DNA from: Enchytraeus crypticus
Taxonomy: Eukaryota; Annelida; Clitellata; Enchytraeida; Enchytraeidae
Assembly: GCA_905160935.1 (NCBI GenBank)
Contig: CAJHZI010000818.1
Coordinates: 2,314,501 to 2,378,500, forward strand
Direction: 5' to 3'
Length of the DNA stretch: 64,000 nt
The notes below the pieces were generated by a model. The model was given only the letters and a program-made list of their open reading frames with translations. It ran no database searches and was not told where the DNA came from. Below, piece by piece: positions 31,505 to 43,086 of this stretch (within the stretch, counting starts at the first letter, position 1; each line of letters opens with the position of its first letter). The translations under genes were made by a program, and so were the position numbers.

Positions 31505-33640
31505 AATTGTACAAAGTTCACTAAGTTTAAAAATTGCTCAGTTCAACGATATACGGTAATAAAGATTTTAAAATAATAATTCAAATTATTATTATGTGAA
31601 ATTTCAGAAACTGCTAGAAGGAGGGCATCCATCTCCTAATTTTAACCTTATTACACGACTCAATGTCAATCTTCAATCAGTCATTCCCCATTGCAACAAA
31701 TTATCCGTTGCCTTTGTGTTTGACAGCTACAAAATCAAGGCACATATTCTAAACTCATTTTAGGGCGCACGTAATTCAAAGAAGAAATATCTCAATGTAA
31801 CAACAAAACAAAACCTTTCGGACTGTTAATGAAGTACGAAATAGGTCTCTCTTTGAAACCGTATATAATTGAATAAACCGGATACGAAACAGTTTTACTC
31901 CAGAATAATAAAATTATACCTGCAGCTTCTAATAACTCAATTGCAACTGTATCGTTGTTTTAATTCTTACAACAATTTTTAAGTCAGAATAAATGAAAGT
32001 ATATTCGACATCATGTGCATCTAGGCTATCAGATAGGCCTACATGTACAGGCATGCGTCCCACGTGTTAACTATATATAATGTAGTTAGCACGTTTTTCT
32101 GCCAAATAGCAGATTCAAAATACGTACTTATACAGTCATACTGTCTGGCTTCAAACAGTATATCTACCTGATCATATCTAACTGATCACATCTCAAAGGC
32201 TATATTTTTATGAATTCTTTAATGTACATGAAGATCTATGCTCTGCTTGATGTTTGTTGTAATGTTTGGTGTGATATATAAAAAAAGAAATAAATTAAAA
32301 GATATGAACTTACGGCAACTTAGGATGCGTTTAATATAGCTGCTGAGGTTGCTGCCCATTGCATACCTTAGTTAATTCGTGCAGAAAATAAAGCCTCTTG
32401 CAATGCAAAGCGAATATTATCTTTCACTTCGTTGCTATTATTATTAATTAATTATGCAATTAACTGATTTTATGCTTACTAATAAATAAATAAACATCTA
32501 ATTAATTAATTAATTAATTAATGAAGAAAGAAACAAATAAATAAGTTTGTATAGTTTCATTTCTTGTCATTAATAATTATTTAATTTAGTTGTTTACTTC
32601 GTATTTGAAATAAAAATTCAAGAAAGGCCCAAAAAAGCAATTAAACTCCATTGACTACAGTAAAGTGCACACAGAATACGTTAAACTGCTTGAGGGAGAG
32701 GAACATCTTTTAAATTTTTTAAATAAAAACCTTCTCTAGGCAAATTGGTTAATAATCGTCAACTGAATTGACTCAAATTCATATCATTTTTACTGCCGAC
32801 GTTTCAATCAATTATATCTTTTCAAGTTAGAAACTTTATTAACACCTGCTTTTGCTTTTAGATTTTTAACGATTAAATTCTTTACGCTCTATAAACCAAG
32901 TTTGACTAAATTTCTGTGCAATTGAGCGCAGGCGTTTATTAAAATTCGTTGAATTTTGCTTTATTTTTCTGATCTAATATAATTTCACTGTATTCATACG
33001 TTTATTTTCCTACGGTCTCAAACTCTGTCAATAAACTTGCTACTAAATATATCAATAGATTATCCTTAAATGGTACTTCATCATCGTCAAAGCTTTTACC
33101 AAATGAAAAAAACCATTATACACGAACTCAAGGATTAAAATAAGGCCTAAGCCGATATTAACAACTTATAATTACACAGAACACAAAAGAGCTTAAACGA
33201 ATCCGATGGTTTTAACATTTACAACGTTAGCACCTTTTCTGACGTAAGGGATTAAGGTGACTGAAACAAATTCCATCACAATCATTTAATGTCAGTTGCA
33301 GTAAATTGCCGTCATATCAATTCATTTCACTTGCAGTGATTACTTCAGCTATAAAACATAAATATAAAAAATTCATAAGCACTTATTCTTAGTGTCCTTG
33401 TGTGTTTACTGCTCGGATGATTTATATATCCAATCTTTGTTTCAATATTCTTAGAGGTAAATCCATCGATATCCATATAGTAATCAAACGCTAATTAACC
33501 GTCAATCAGGAAAGGGATATGAATAACTATCACGATATATTAATTATTAATTATGATTTATTATCATAATTAGACTTTGTCCCTCTAATTATTATAATCT
33601 TAACGTTTCAGTAAAAATATAATAAACCATCTGGCTTCTT
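31505..33640. other. AT-rich non-coding stretch
   Basis: No gene seen on either strand. Short (TTAA)n at 32496-32522 and a small inverted repeat around 33550 (TAATTATGAT / ATCATAATTA). Confidence 0.4.
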
Positions 33641-34936
33641 CATTAACGTTAAGGTAAACATATGTATATTTATTAACGTTATCTTAAAACATCTGAACGT
33701 TTATTAACGTTATGGTAAAACATCTGAACGTTTATTAACGTTATGGTAAAACATCTGAACGTTTATTAACGTTATGGTAAAGCATCAGAATGTTTATTAA
33801 CGTTGTGGTAACACATCTGAACGTTTATTAACGTTATGGTAAAACATCTGAACGTTTATTAACGTTATGGTAAAACATCTGAACGTTTATTAACGTTATG
33901 GTAAAGCATCAGAATGTTTATTAACGTTATGGTAACACATCTGAACGTTTATTAACGTTATGGTAAAACATCTGAACGTTTATTAACGTTGTGGTAAAAC
34001 ATCTGAACGTTTATTAACGTTATGGTAACACATCTGAACGTTTATTAACGTTATGGTAAAACATCTGAACGTTTATTAACGTTGTGGTAAAACATCTGAA
34101 CGTTTATTAACGTTATGGTAACACATCTGAACGTTTATTAACGTTATTGTAAAACATCTGAACGTTTATTAACGTTGTGGTAAAACATCTGAACGTTTAT
34201 TAACGTTATGGTAACACATCTGAACGTCTATTAACGTTTTGGTAAAACATCTGAACGTTTATTAACGTTGTGGTAAAACATCTGAACGTTTATTAACGTT
34301 ATGGTAACACATCTGAACGTTTATTAACGTTATGGTAAAACATCTGAACGTTTATTAACGTTATGGTAAAACATCTGAACGTTTATTAACGTTATGGTAA
34401 CACATCTGAACGTCTATTAACGTTTTGGTAAAACATCTGAACGTTTATTAACGTTGTGGTAAAACATCTGAACGTTTATTAACGTTATGGTAACACATCT
34501 GAACGTTTATTAACGTTATGGTAAAACATCTGAACGTTTATTAACGTTATGGTAAAACATCTGAACGTTTATTAACGTTGTGGTAAAACATCTGAACGTT
34601 TATTAACGTTATGGTAACACATCTGAACGTTTATTAACGTTATGGTAAAACATCTGAACGTTTATTAACGTTGTGGTAAAACATCTGAACGTTTATTAAC
34701 GTTATGGTAACACATCTGAACGTTTATTAACGTTATGGTAAAACATCTGAACGTTTATTAACGTTGTGGTAAAACATCTGAACGTTTATTAACGTTATGG
34801 TAACACATCTGAACGTTTATTAACGTTATTGTAAAACATCTGAACGTTTATTAACGTTATGGTAAAACATCTAAAGTTTATTAACGTTATGGTAAAACAT
34901 CTGAACGCTTATTAACGTTATGGTAAAACATCTGAA
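33641..34936. repeat. 31-bp satellite array with 93-bp higher-order units
   Basis: About 42 units containing GTTTATTAACGTTATGGTAA plus AACATCTGAAC. Three subtypes (ATGG-with-ACAC, ATGG-with-AAAC, GTGG-with-AAAC) recur in fixed order through much of the array, giving a 93-bp trimer. The ends are more diverged than the centre. Confidence 0.95.
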
Positions 34937-34939
34937 TTC

Positions 34940-35905
34940 TCAGTAAATTTATTGAAGCATCCGGAATGTTTTTCGTCAAGTTTGTTCGTCTACGTTATTC
35001 TACTTTTTCGAAACATATGCCACATTTTGATCTATATTTCATTTAACCTACCTCTATATCTCATTTAACAGGAGCTTTTCATGCGTGAATATGCATGTAG
35101 ACTCGCGATATATTGATAAAAGCGTATTTTCAACAGTCAATTGTTCAAAATTCCCGCTAAAGTAGCTAGTTTGTCCTTCATTGAATCAATCAATAAAGCA
35201 TTCAATTAAATCGTTATTTAGGAAAACATTAAACATTTCTTTATCACCTGGGCAATGAATTTATCATTACAGTATGACAAATAGCAATTAAACAATAATT
35301 TAGGAAATGGAATCATGGATCTGTATAACTGTGCTACTAATAGTTACATAGCAATACATAAATATATTAACACAGTGTTAGTACACTCATTATGACTGCA
35401 TTATTATCATAATTCTTCCAGAAGACTCTGACAAGATCAGTATTTCTATAAGTTGAATATTATTTCATAGCAAGTTCTGTCTTTAATCGAAAAACAAATG
35501 CTTTAGCATAATTTTAAAGTAAAATTTGCTACGAAATAATCATGAGATACTTTCTATGTAAAATAATTAAAATTAGTAGATATTAAACACAAAAGAAACA
35601 CAAGACTTCAGACTTCTCATTCTGCACAATCGAGTCACAGTCACAAAATCTAGTTAAGGCTTACAGCTTTTACTAGATATCGGGTATAGAGTTTAAAATT
35701 TAGGATATTTTAGGAAGCTAGGGATTCAAGGGAAGATGATGATGTTTAAGGAAGCTTAGGATTCAAGGGAAGCTGATGATGATGTTTAAGGAAGCTTCGG
35801 ATTTAACAATAGGCGGAAACCTCACAGTCGATAAATCCTGGAGTCATTAAATTCATTTCCCACTCGTGTTAGAAACATGTTCGATTGGTTTAACTTCTTC
35901 TTGTG
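34940..35905. other. Non-coding stretch with a short GATGATG-bearing duplication
   Basis: Nothing coding. At 35705-35800 GGATTCAAGGGAAGATGATG and GGATTCAAGGGAAGCTGATG are near-duplicates resembling family D 3' ends. Confidence 0.4.
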
Positions 35906-35909
35906 GTTC

Positions 35910-36035
35910 TCGAATTGCCTTAAAGCTAAAACTTCGTTAAGCTTCGGATATGATCATGGTTATTAGAATAACTTGCACATCACTTTCGCCGACTCCTTCT
36001 CATCAATTTCATGATTATTTCCTATCTTACTAGAG
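35910..36035 (+). repeat. Left arm (source) of a 126-bp inverted duplication
   Basis: Its reverse complement lies at 37175-37300 with three mismatches in 126. Starts TCGAATTGCCTTAAAGC, ends TATCTTACTAGAG. No ORF. Confidence 0.9.
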
Positions 36036-36135
36036 ATTCGACCTAAAATGTCAAATGAACGATGATAAAAGCAAGTCTACACTACATCAATATTGTTGCT
36101 TACCAATACCAATAGTTGGATTGTTGTATACCTAC

Positions 36136-36215
36136 ACTGGTTGGATGGTCGAATGGATTGCACGGTTGCCTGACCAGCAAGAGGCCATCGGTTTGAATCC
36201 CAGCTGGACAAGTCT
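36136..36215 (+). mobile_element. tRNA-derived SINE head, family H, copy 2
   Basis: GGTTGGATGGTCGAATGGAT (box A region), TGCACGGTTGCCTGACCAGC, then ATCGGTTTGAATCCCAGCTG (box B). A tRNA Leu/Ser-like layout, but the arms do not pair cleanly. Sister of 1341-1428. Confidence 0.5.
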
Positions 36216-36837
36216 CTGACAATATTACTATTGATATTGAAACATACATTAAACTGAGCTTTACTGAACTCAGTTACGTTTAAAGTATTTCGGTCAACTT
36301 CAGAAGCTTCTATAGAGTTGCTCTTATTCAGTGCTCACTTTGCTTTTAATCCTCGTTGAACTTGCATATTGAGATAATGCAGGTCTTGAGCGAGATCGCG
36401 TTATTAACTTACGCGCTAGAGTAGAACATAGGAAAATCTATACATCATTAGTGTAAATTTCAAAGTTTTCATCACGCAATATTATTTTATATTTCATACA
36501 TTAGTAGCTATCAACTTACCTATTGACTTCAGTAGGTTAGGTGTAATTATATCCAAATAGGTAAAGCATTACGAAACCGATAAACTTTATGCTGCATATA
36601 ATAGTCAAAAGCTAGTCTAAATAATATACAAGTATAAGCATTATACACTAATTTGTATTCTAAATAATATATTTATCCTTCCGTTCACGAGTAACCAAAA
36701 ATCGTCGACCTTAACTTTGAGTTCGTTATAGAAGAGTTGGTAGCAAGCTGGTCTAAAAAACGAGAGGACATACATGTATGGTCGAACCCCACTCGATCAT
36801 ACCGTCAACTATCACAAAATAAAGGTAAAAAGAGCTA

Positions 36838-36960
36838 AAACTAAGGTTATCGTCAGTTTGCTCACTGAAAAGCGATGTCAGTGACGGGAGCCCAGGATTT
36901 GAACCCGCACATACTGATTCTCGGTCGAATATCTTACCGACGTCGCCATTGGCTCCAGCC
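36838..36960 (-). mobile_element. tRNA-derived SINE family B, copy 2
   Basis: Minus strand from GGCTGGAGCCAATGGCGACG through CGGGTTCAAATCCTGGGCTC to TGACATCGCTTTTCAGTGAG. Same organisation as the 50986 copy. Confidence 0.7.
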
Positions 36961-37129
36961 AACAACAAAGAACTAGTTATAGGATTATGTGGAAGGATAT
37001 CGTTCCATCAATCTGGTCAGGGAGCAAAATCTCACGATCAAGAAGCATGAAGAGAGGATGGATGGGTAGTGGTTGAAAATAAACAAATGAAAAGTATGAA
37101 AATTCGGAAGCACTTAAAGTCAAGATTAT

Positions 37130-37174
37130 GAAAAATTGACATATAAGCTCAGAATATTCTTAGTCTGAGGAGAT
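37130..37174. repeat. 45-bp direct repeat, left copy
   Basis: GAAAAATTGACATATAAGCT through GTCTGAGGAGAT; repeated at 37301-37345 on the other side of the inserted arm. Confidence 0.88.
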
Positions 37175-37300
37175 CTCTAGTAAGATAGGAAATACTCATG
37201 AGATTGATGAGAAGGAGTCGGCGAAAGTGATGTGCAAGTTATTCTAATAACCATGATCATATTCGAAGCTTAACGAAGTTTTAGCTTTAAGGCAATTCGA
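37175..37300 (-). repeat. Right arm (inserted copy) of the 126-bp inverted duplication
   Basis: This arm is bracketed by a 45-bp direct repeat (37130-37174 and 37301-37345, two mismatches) that has no counterpart next to the left arm. That marks it as the inserted copy. Confidence 0.9.
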
Positions 37301-37345
37301 GAAAAATTGACATATATGCTCAGAATATTCTTAGTCTTAGGAGAT
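37301..37345. repeat. 45-bp direct repeat, right copy
   Basis: GAAAAATTGACATATATGCT through GTCTTAGGAGAT; two differences from the left copy. Confidence 0.88.
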
Positions 37346-37526
37346 GACTTGACACAATTTTACATAACTACTATTGTGCAGAAATGAAAAGTATGTTAAA
37401 ATTCACCACGAATATTGTTTTAAAGGCGAAAACAATTTTTCTGAGATAACGACTACAAACAATCACATGCATAACTCTAACCATATTCTAAACTCTAACC
37501 GTAAGTCCTAGAATATCCCGTTATAG

Positions 37527-37528
<2 letters not shown>

Positions 37529-37595
<67 letters not shown>
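37529..37595. repeat. (AT)n microsatellite
   Basis: About 33 AT dinucleotides. Confidence 0.95.
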
Positions 37596-37598
<3 letters not shown>

Positions 37599-38189
37599 AG
37601 GATATGTTATAGTTACTATAGTATTTGAGCGTAGGCCTAATACTTTAAATAAAATCATTACAATTTAAATTAGTAAACATCATGTGGATATTTTGTTTTA
37701 TCAATTAAGAATTAACCGATAATAAAGTCCTCCTTGGATGAAATCACAGCTCTCTGGAAACAACTATTTCCAACACAGGCCTACTCCTGAAACCCTGTAA
37801 ATGCTTAGTCGCAACCCCTTCCTCTATACTACCCAACTATTTCTAAATGAAACACTGATTGTAACTTTTATGGACTCAACATCTAGAAGGCTCACATACC
37901 TCTACTTCAGAGGTGGTTATGAACGCCGGTGAAGCAAGCTTCAGTTATAGAGACAATCGCAGGTTTTGCTGTTTTATAGACGAGGCTGGGTCGTAACGGT
38001 GTAACATGATAACTTGCTGATGACTGCATTTTTACAGAATTATTTACCAACACAAAAGAGTTGTATGCAAAATTGTAAAGAAGATTGTTATTATATCGAT
38101 CTGTATAATTTATCAATATTACCAGGCGTGATTATTTTCGATTACTAGGATTTGAATGGGTTTAACTACTTTGTAGACTCCAAGATTAT

Positions 38190-38368
38190 TAGTATTCGTT
38201 GCCTTAATATAACGTAATTGAAGCTTGCTCGGATTCAAGTGCAACCTTTCAATACTCTAGTGTTTCTCTCAGAAGCTGTCATCATACTGTCTCAAAGTGA
38301 TCGCCCATCCAAGCACTAATCGAAACTACTTTGCTAAACTTCTCTGATAACGCGCACGCTCTACGAAT
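38190..38368 (-). mobile_element. 5S rRNA-derived SINE family E, copy 3
   Basis: Minus strand AGAAGTTTAGCAAAGTAGTT, then CGATTAGTGCTTGGATGGGC and GATCAC align with 5S rRNA positions around AAGCTAAGCAGG...TTAGTACTTGGATGGG, the clearest 5S match of the three copies. The body continues to a CGTTGCC/ATTATTAGT end shared with the others. Confidence 0.58.
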
Positions 38369-38940
38369 TGCGACAAAAGCCTCGACCCATCATATTTTGC
38401 AAAATGAAGAAATATGAAACTCTCATTTTCTCAACTTTGCCCTCTTAATAACTGCAAGTGAAGATATTATGAAAGTTACAACATCTCACCTCTACCTAGA
38501 GACAGGTGTCATTAAATAGTTAATACCGCCCATTGGATGATCTACTGAGATCTCCAGGGCTCAATGGAATGTTCCTTGACATTTTGAAGTGACCTGCGAA
38601 AACCTCTCTAGCGTTCTAGCTAATGACCAATCCTAAGTACTCATGCTTAATTACAACCTCTTTTTCTTGCTCAAAAATGAGCAACTATAGACTGATAAGA
38701 TTTCAAAAAAATAATAATTAAAATTGGTCTATCAAGGCCAAACATTAATTTTGTCCGAACAGTCAATCAAGAATACCTAACTAAAAATAATCCATCGATT
38801 AAATTTAGATTGAATATAAACATATTAATCTACACTACTTTATAAATCTAAATAGAGATTAAACAATAATAATTGGAATGTTACTTTCTAGTTCAGTGTT
38901 TAGTCTATTAAACTAAATAACTAATTGAGAGGGTTTAGTT

Positions 38941-39200
38941 CGCTTCAGCCTGCGGAATATCTTCAATTCTGACGTACCAAGGAGCATTTGCAATGTTTCT
39001 TAGCACTTTATTCTGGAAAGTTTGAATAATCTTAGTATTAGATGATTTCGTACAGCCCCGCATTTGACATCCAAAAAGCCAGACTGGCATCATTACCTGG
39101 CAATAAATTATAAATTTATTATGTAGAGAAAGTTTAGAATTTTGTCCATTGAGTCAGTAATACTGCCTGTATTCGAAGTTGAGCTCACTTCTCTTCTTCG
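38941..39200 (-). mobile_element. Jockey-like LINE reverse transcriptase, C-terminal remnant
   Basis: Minus strand encodes MPVWLFGCQMRGCTKSSN, then TKIIQTFQNKVLRNIANAPW and YVRIEDI before a stop. This is the conserved C-terminal region of Jockey-clade ORF2 (PxWxYGxQLWG..IxxFQxKxLRxIxxAPWYVRN). Upstream (39120-39150) LSLHNKFIIYCQ also fits. A 5'-truncated dead copy. Confidence 0.75.
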
Positions 39201-39664
39201 TAGACTATTAAGATGACCTGAAAACTTACATTTTTTAAAATTGCATTTTACTCAGGGAAAGGATACTTCCCGTTGCTTTTCACAGCTGCGTTGCATTTTC
39301 ACTAATTCGACAATCGAAGCGTTAAGAAAATGCGTGGTAGTATATTGTACGGGAAATAATAATTACGTTACAGTACTAATTAGTGTTTACTTTTGTATGG
39401 CTTTCAACGCACAACATGTATTGAAGGGAGAAAATAATTCTGCAGACTGCGAGAGGCGTTCATTGAGTGCGAGATTGCAGAGCTCACGCTGCTTGTAATA
39501 TATGAGGTTGAACTAAGACTTGCCTCGACGAACTTTTCGGCAAATCCATACAGACAGGTTGACTAGATGAAGCTCCCAAGATTGTTCAAGGGAGATAAAA
39601 AATGTTGAGCTGAGTTTTTTATGAATCAAAGGTGAGAGAGAAGTTTGTCGGAGAGTACAAGGTA

Positions 39665-40305
39665 TGGTAGGTTACCCTTAGATCTGGCAGGTTACCCCTA
39701 CATCTGGTAGGTTACCCCTAGATCTGGTAGGTTACCTCTAGATCTGGTAGGTTCCCCTAGATCTGGTAGGTTACCCCTAGATCTGGTAGATTACCCCTAG
39801 ATTTGGTAGGTTACCCCTAGATATCTGGTAGGTTACCTCTAGATCTGGTAGGTTATCCCTAGATCTGGTAGGTTACCCCTAGATCTGGTAGGTTCCCCTA
39901 TATATCTGGTAGATTACCCCTAGATTTGGTAGGTTACCCCTAGATTTAGTAAGCTTCCCTAGATCTGGTAGGTTACATATAGATCTCGTAGGTTAACCCT
40001 AGATTTGGTAGGTTATCCCTATGTTTGGTAGTGTCCGCTAGATCTGGTAGTTTACCCTAGATATCTGGTAGGTTACTCCTAGATCTGGTAGGTTACCCCT
40101 AGATCTGGTAGGTTACCCCTAGATTTAGTAAGCTTCCCTAGATCTGGTAGGTTACATCTAGATCTCGTAGGTTACCCCTAGATTTGGTAGGTTATCCCTA
40201 TATTTGGTAGTGTCCCCTAAATCTGGTAGTTTACCCTAAATATCTGGTAGGTTACCACTAGATCAGGTAGGTTACCCCTAGATCTGTTAGGTTAACCCTG
40301 TAAGA
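39665..40305. repeat. 20-bp minisatellite
   Basis: About 32 units of TAGATCTGGTAGGTTACCCC with one-base indels and a repeated block (a ~200-bp higher-order duplication with AGTAAGCTTCCCT variants at about 39950 and 40130). Confidence 0.93.
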
Positions 40306-40424
40306 AAAGTCTATTTTTGTACTCATTTATTCAAGATAAAATAGAGTAACTGTTTATTAAGAAGAGCGGAAGAGGTCAATATGCAAAATTGCATAAAAAA
40401 GAGCCCTTAAAAGGCTCCATAAGT

Positions 40425-40651
40425 AAACACGCATTATAGTGAAATGATAAACTATATTGATATTTATCACTTTTAATACCACATGTTTAAATCGTTAGGC
40501 AATTTGACCAGTTTCCGTATAACCAGTCCAGTGAATGTTCGAGATTTTACTCTCAGATCAGCGTGGCTGGGTTTCGAACCCGCAAGTGTTCAATTCACCT
40601 CAAGATCTGTCACTTGAAACCTCATGACGTTACCCCTACTCTATTAAGACA
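40425..40651 (-). mobile_element. tRNA-derived SINE family C copy
   Basis: Minus strand: AGAGTAGGGGTAACGTCATG (degraded box A side), TGCGGGTTCGAAACCCAGCC (box B), AGCGTGGCTG reversed body, and the terminal TTTCACTATAATGCGTG. Confidence 0.7.
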
Positions 40652-40969
40652 TTCAAACAACTTCAAAGGCATTCAAACTCATTCAACCATAATAGTTCTT
40701 GTTATCACAATTACTCTTCTGAAATAAAGTGATGACCATTCAACTGAATTGAATTTTTCTAGAGTCTAATTACCCGTTGAGACATCGCGTTACCGGATAA
40801 ACCTTACGAGTGTGGAGCTTCCCCGTAGTTATCATTTTAAAATGGTTAAGTGATCTATTCGTTACAGTGCCAGGGTAATCACTAATGAGCAGGTGATCAC
40901 TGGATCGAGCTTCAGTTTATTATCTGTAATTCTCTTCCTTCAACTTTGCGCACCCCCTCATCTTCTCCT

Positions 40970-41238
40970 GATCATCCTTTCCTTCTGTATGAACAGTTTC
41001 ATAGACGGTTGAAGGCTTTTCTCTTTGACCTCTCCCATTCAACCATTGTGCAGGAACTGAGACAAACACGTAAAACTCCATTCCACTAGTACCCTCCCTT
41101 GGACTGACTTCCTGGATTTGGCTTGTACCGTTTTAGACCCCACAGTCTTCTCATCGGATTGGATTTGGTACCATAGTGCTCAATATTGTCATGGACGACA
41201 GTAGCACTCTAATTCAGTTGTTGTTGTTCTTATTACCC
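40970..41238 (+). mobile_element. LINE family A 3' end copy
   Basis: Decayed ORF end reading YEQFHRRLKAFLF, the typical FxxxLKxxLF C-terminus of non-LTR ORF2, then the shared 3' region CCTGGATTTGGCTTGTACCG, GTAGCACTCTAATTC and a (GTT)n tail. Confidence 0.65.
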
Positions 41239-41889
41239 TTATGATTCAAAGTGTTTTGAGATTCAGAGATTTTGCTCTGTAATTTCTCTGTATTATTCGA
41301 CACAACTGCGGGAACATGAGATACTGAATTTATAAAGCAAGAACACAGGTAAAAGTAGCCGAATGACGGTGAATGACAAGTCTAATTAAATATCCCAGAG
41401 TATTTAATATTGTTGTAGTTCTTTCTGTTGCATTGTCTTTGTTGACATGTTCCTCTGAATTAAAATATTTGATAGCCTACATAAATAAACAAATAAATTA
41501 TTTATTTATTTATTCATCACATCATAGACAATTCTGACCAATATATATTCATGCAGACTGAATGTTTAAACCTTATATGTGATCGGTATTAAAGGGCATG
41601 ATGCACTTATATATACCGGTTTTGTAATTAATAAAAGCAATGTGTAAAAGTAACGACTAAAAATAAGACGTAAAGTTAAAAATATCTCATACTATAAGAT
41701 CGTTTAGAAATATAATTGATATATATTTAAATAAGTATGAATAAATAAATAAAACACTTAAATACACATTCCATTCGTATCTTCAGAAATGGCGGCTAGC
41801 AAGCAGTCTAGCTCTAAACGAATCTATTCTGTAGAAAAAATCTAATTTTTCATCCCAGTTACTTTGATTTGTCGATAAAGAGCTTGACC

Positions 41890-42383
41890 ATGCAGGTCTG
41901 GCGAGTGAGGCAAACAAAGGAGATGTGGAGTAACGAAATGATAATATATCAACCACTCTTTATCAGTCTGTCTCGCGCAACTGTGTCGACGAGTGCTCGT
42001 GACCTCGTTATCCACCTGATGCTCGTGACCTCGTGATCCACCTGATGCTGAGCCGATACGTTGACAAACAATACAACGAGAGCTGTGGGGATATAGCTTG
42101 GTTTTACGAGCACTGTAAGGATATAGCTGGGTTCTACAAGCACTGTAAGGATATAACTGGGTTCTACAAGCACTGTAAGGATATAACTGGGTTCTACAAG
42201 CATTGTAAGGATATAGCTGGGTTCTACAAACATTGTAAGGGTATATCTGAGTTCTACAAGCACTGTAAGGATATATCTCTGTTCTTCAAGCCCTCGACTT
42301 TCAACATTAGCCCGATTGGTCTTTTTGGGCTAGCGCGCAGCCGCCACTCTCAATTTTGGCTTTGTGATGCAAAATTTTCGTGA
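41890..42383 (+). pseudogene. Uncertain frame with a 10-residue tandem repeat, broken by a 26-bp duplication
   Basis: From ATG at 41890 the frame runs 48 codons to a TGA at 42034, inside the second copy of a 26-bp direct duplication (41995-42020 and 42021-42046). The alternative frame that enters after the duplication stays open to 42383 and contains seven copies of a ten-residue repeat (HCKDIAGFYK). I know no homologue. It may be a decayed or young gene, or chance openness over a 30-bp repeat. Confidence 0.25.
42079..42291. repeat. 30-bp minisatellite, open on both strands
   Basis: Seven units containing CACTGTAAGGATATAACTGG and GTTCTACAAG. Plus strand reads HCKDITGFYK, minus strand EPSYILTVLV-type repeats. 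Confidence 0.9.
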
Positions 42384-42420
42384 GCGGAGCAATTGAAAAT
42401 TTATTTTGCGTCGTCCTAAG

Positions 42421-42545
42421 AGAGAGAGTCAGTCTGAGAGAGAGAGAGAGAGAGAGAAAGAAAGAATGAAAGAGAGAGAGAGAAAAAAAAATGAAAGAGA
42501 GAGAGAGAGAGAGAGAAAAGGGAGAGAGAGAGAGAGAAAGAGAGT
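42421..42545. repeat. (GA)n-rich purine tract
   Basis: GA dinucleotide runs interrupted by GAAAGAAAGAATGAAAG and poly-A; strongly strand-asymmetric. Confidence 0.92.
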
Positions 42546-42691
42546 AAATTGGTAGTCCTTCAATGCATGAAGGGACAACGAATGGACGACGATGAAATAC
42601 ATGTAATGTGCAACAAACACAATTAATGGTTGCATAGCAAGTGTATTACAGACATATCAGTAAGTAGTATGCATAACATTTCAACTAATTA

Positions 42692-42860
42692 TGCACGTGT
42701 CGTAGAAGACAACAAAGCACTAACATCCAAATCTGCGCTAGAACTTACATTCGGTTGGAATTTCCGGAGCACCTAGGCTCCAGAAATTTTCTTAAACCAA
42801 TGTAAGAGTTTAATTCTATTCGTAGCCCAACCCTAGATAAATTGAGAGTCAATGGAAGAT
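42692..42860 (+). mobile_element. SINE-like family D, copy 3
   Basis: GCACGTGTCGTAGAAGACAA, AGCACTAACATCCAAATC, GAGCACCTAGGCTCCAGAAA, ending AGTCAATGGAAGATGAAGAA and merging into the GAT/GAC array that follows. Confidence 0.62.
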
Positions 42861-43086
42861 GAAGAAGAAGAAGAATATGATGATGATGATGATGATGACG
42901 ATGATGACGACGACGACGACGAAGACAACGACGACGACGACGACGACGATGATGATGATGATGATGATGGCTGTTTTGAGACGACGTCGTCGTCGTCGTC
43001 GTTGTCGTCGTCGTCGTTGTCGTCGTCGTCGTCATCGTCATCATCATCATCATCGTCATCATCATCATCATCAGCATCATCATTAT
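42858..43086. repeat. (GAT/GAC)n next to (GTC/ATC)n: long near-palindrome
   Basis: The left half is GAT and GAC triplets, the right half GTC/CGT and ATC/CAT triplets; the two halves are close to reverse complements around GGCTGTTTTGAGA at about 42968-42980. Long poly-Asp, poly-Ser, poly-Arg and poly-His frames arise from this and are not genes. Confidence 0.93.

Noticed and set aside
33641-34936. Regular direct repeats that could suggest a CRISPR array
   Set aside because: Units abut with no unique spacers, and the setting is an intron-rich eukaryotic genome.
38288-38345. Possible 5S rRNA gene
   Set aside because: Only the 3' half of 5S is recognisable, it is diverged, and the same body follows in three copies.
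41789-41845. Short frame ATGGCGGCTAGC... resembling a first coding exon
   Set aside because: Nineteen codons with a start in good context, but the donor is weak and no partner exon is in phase.
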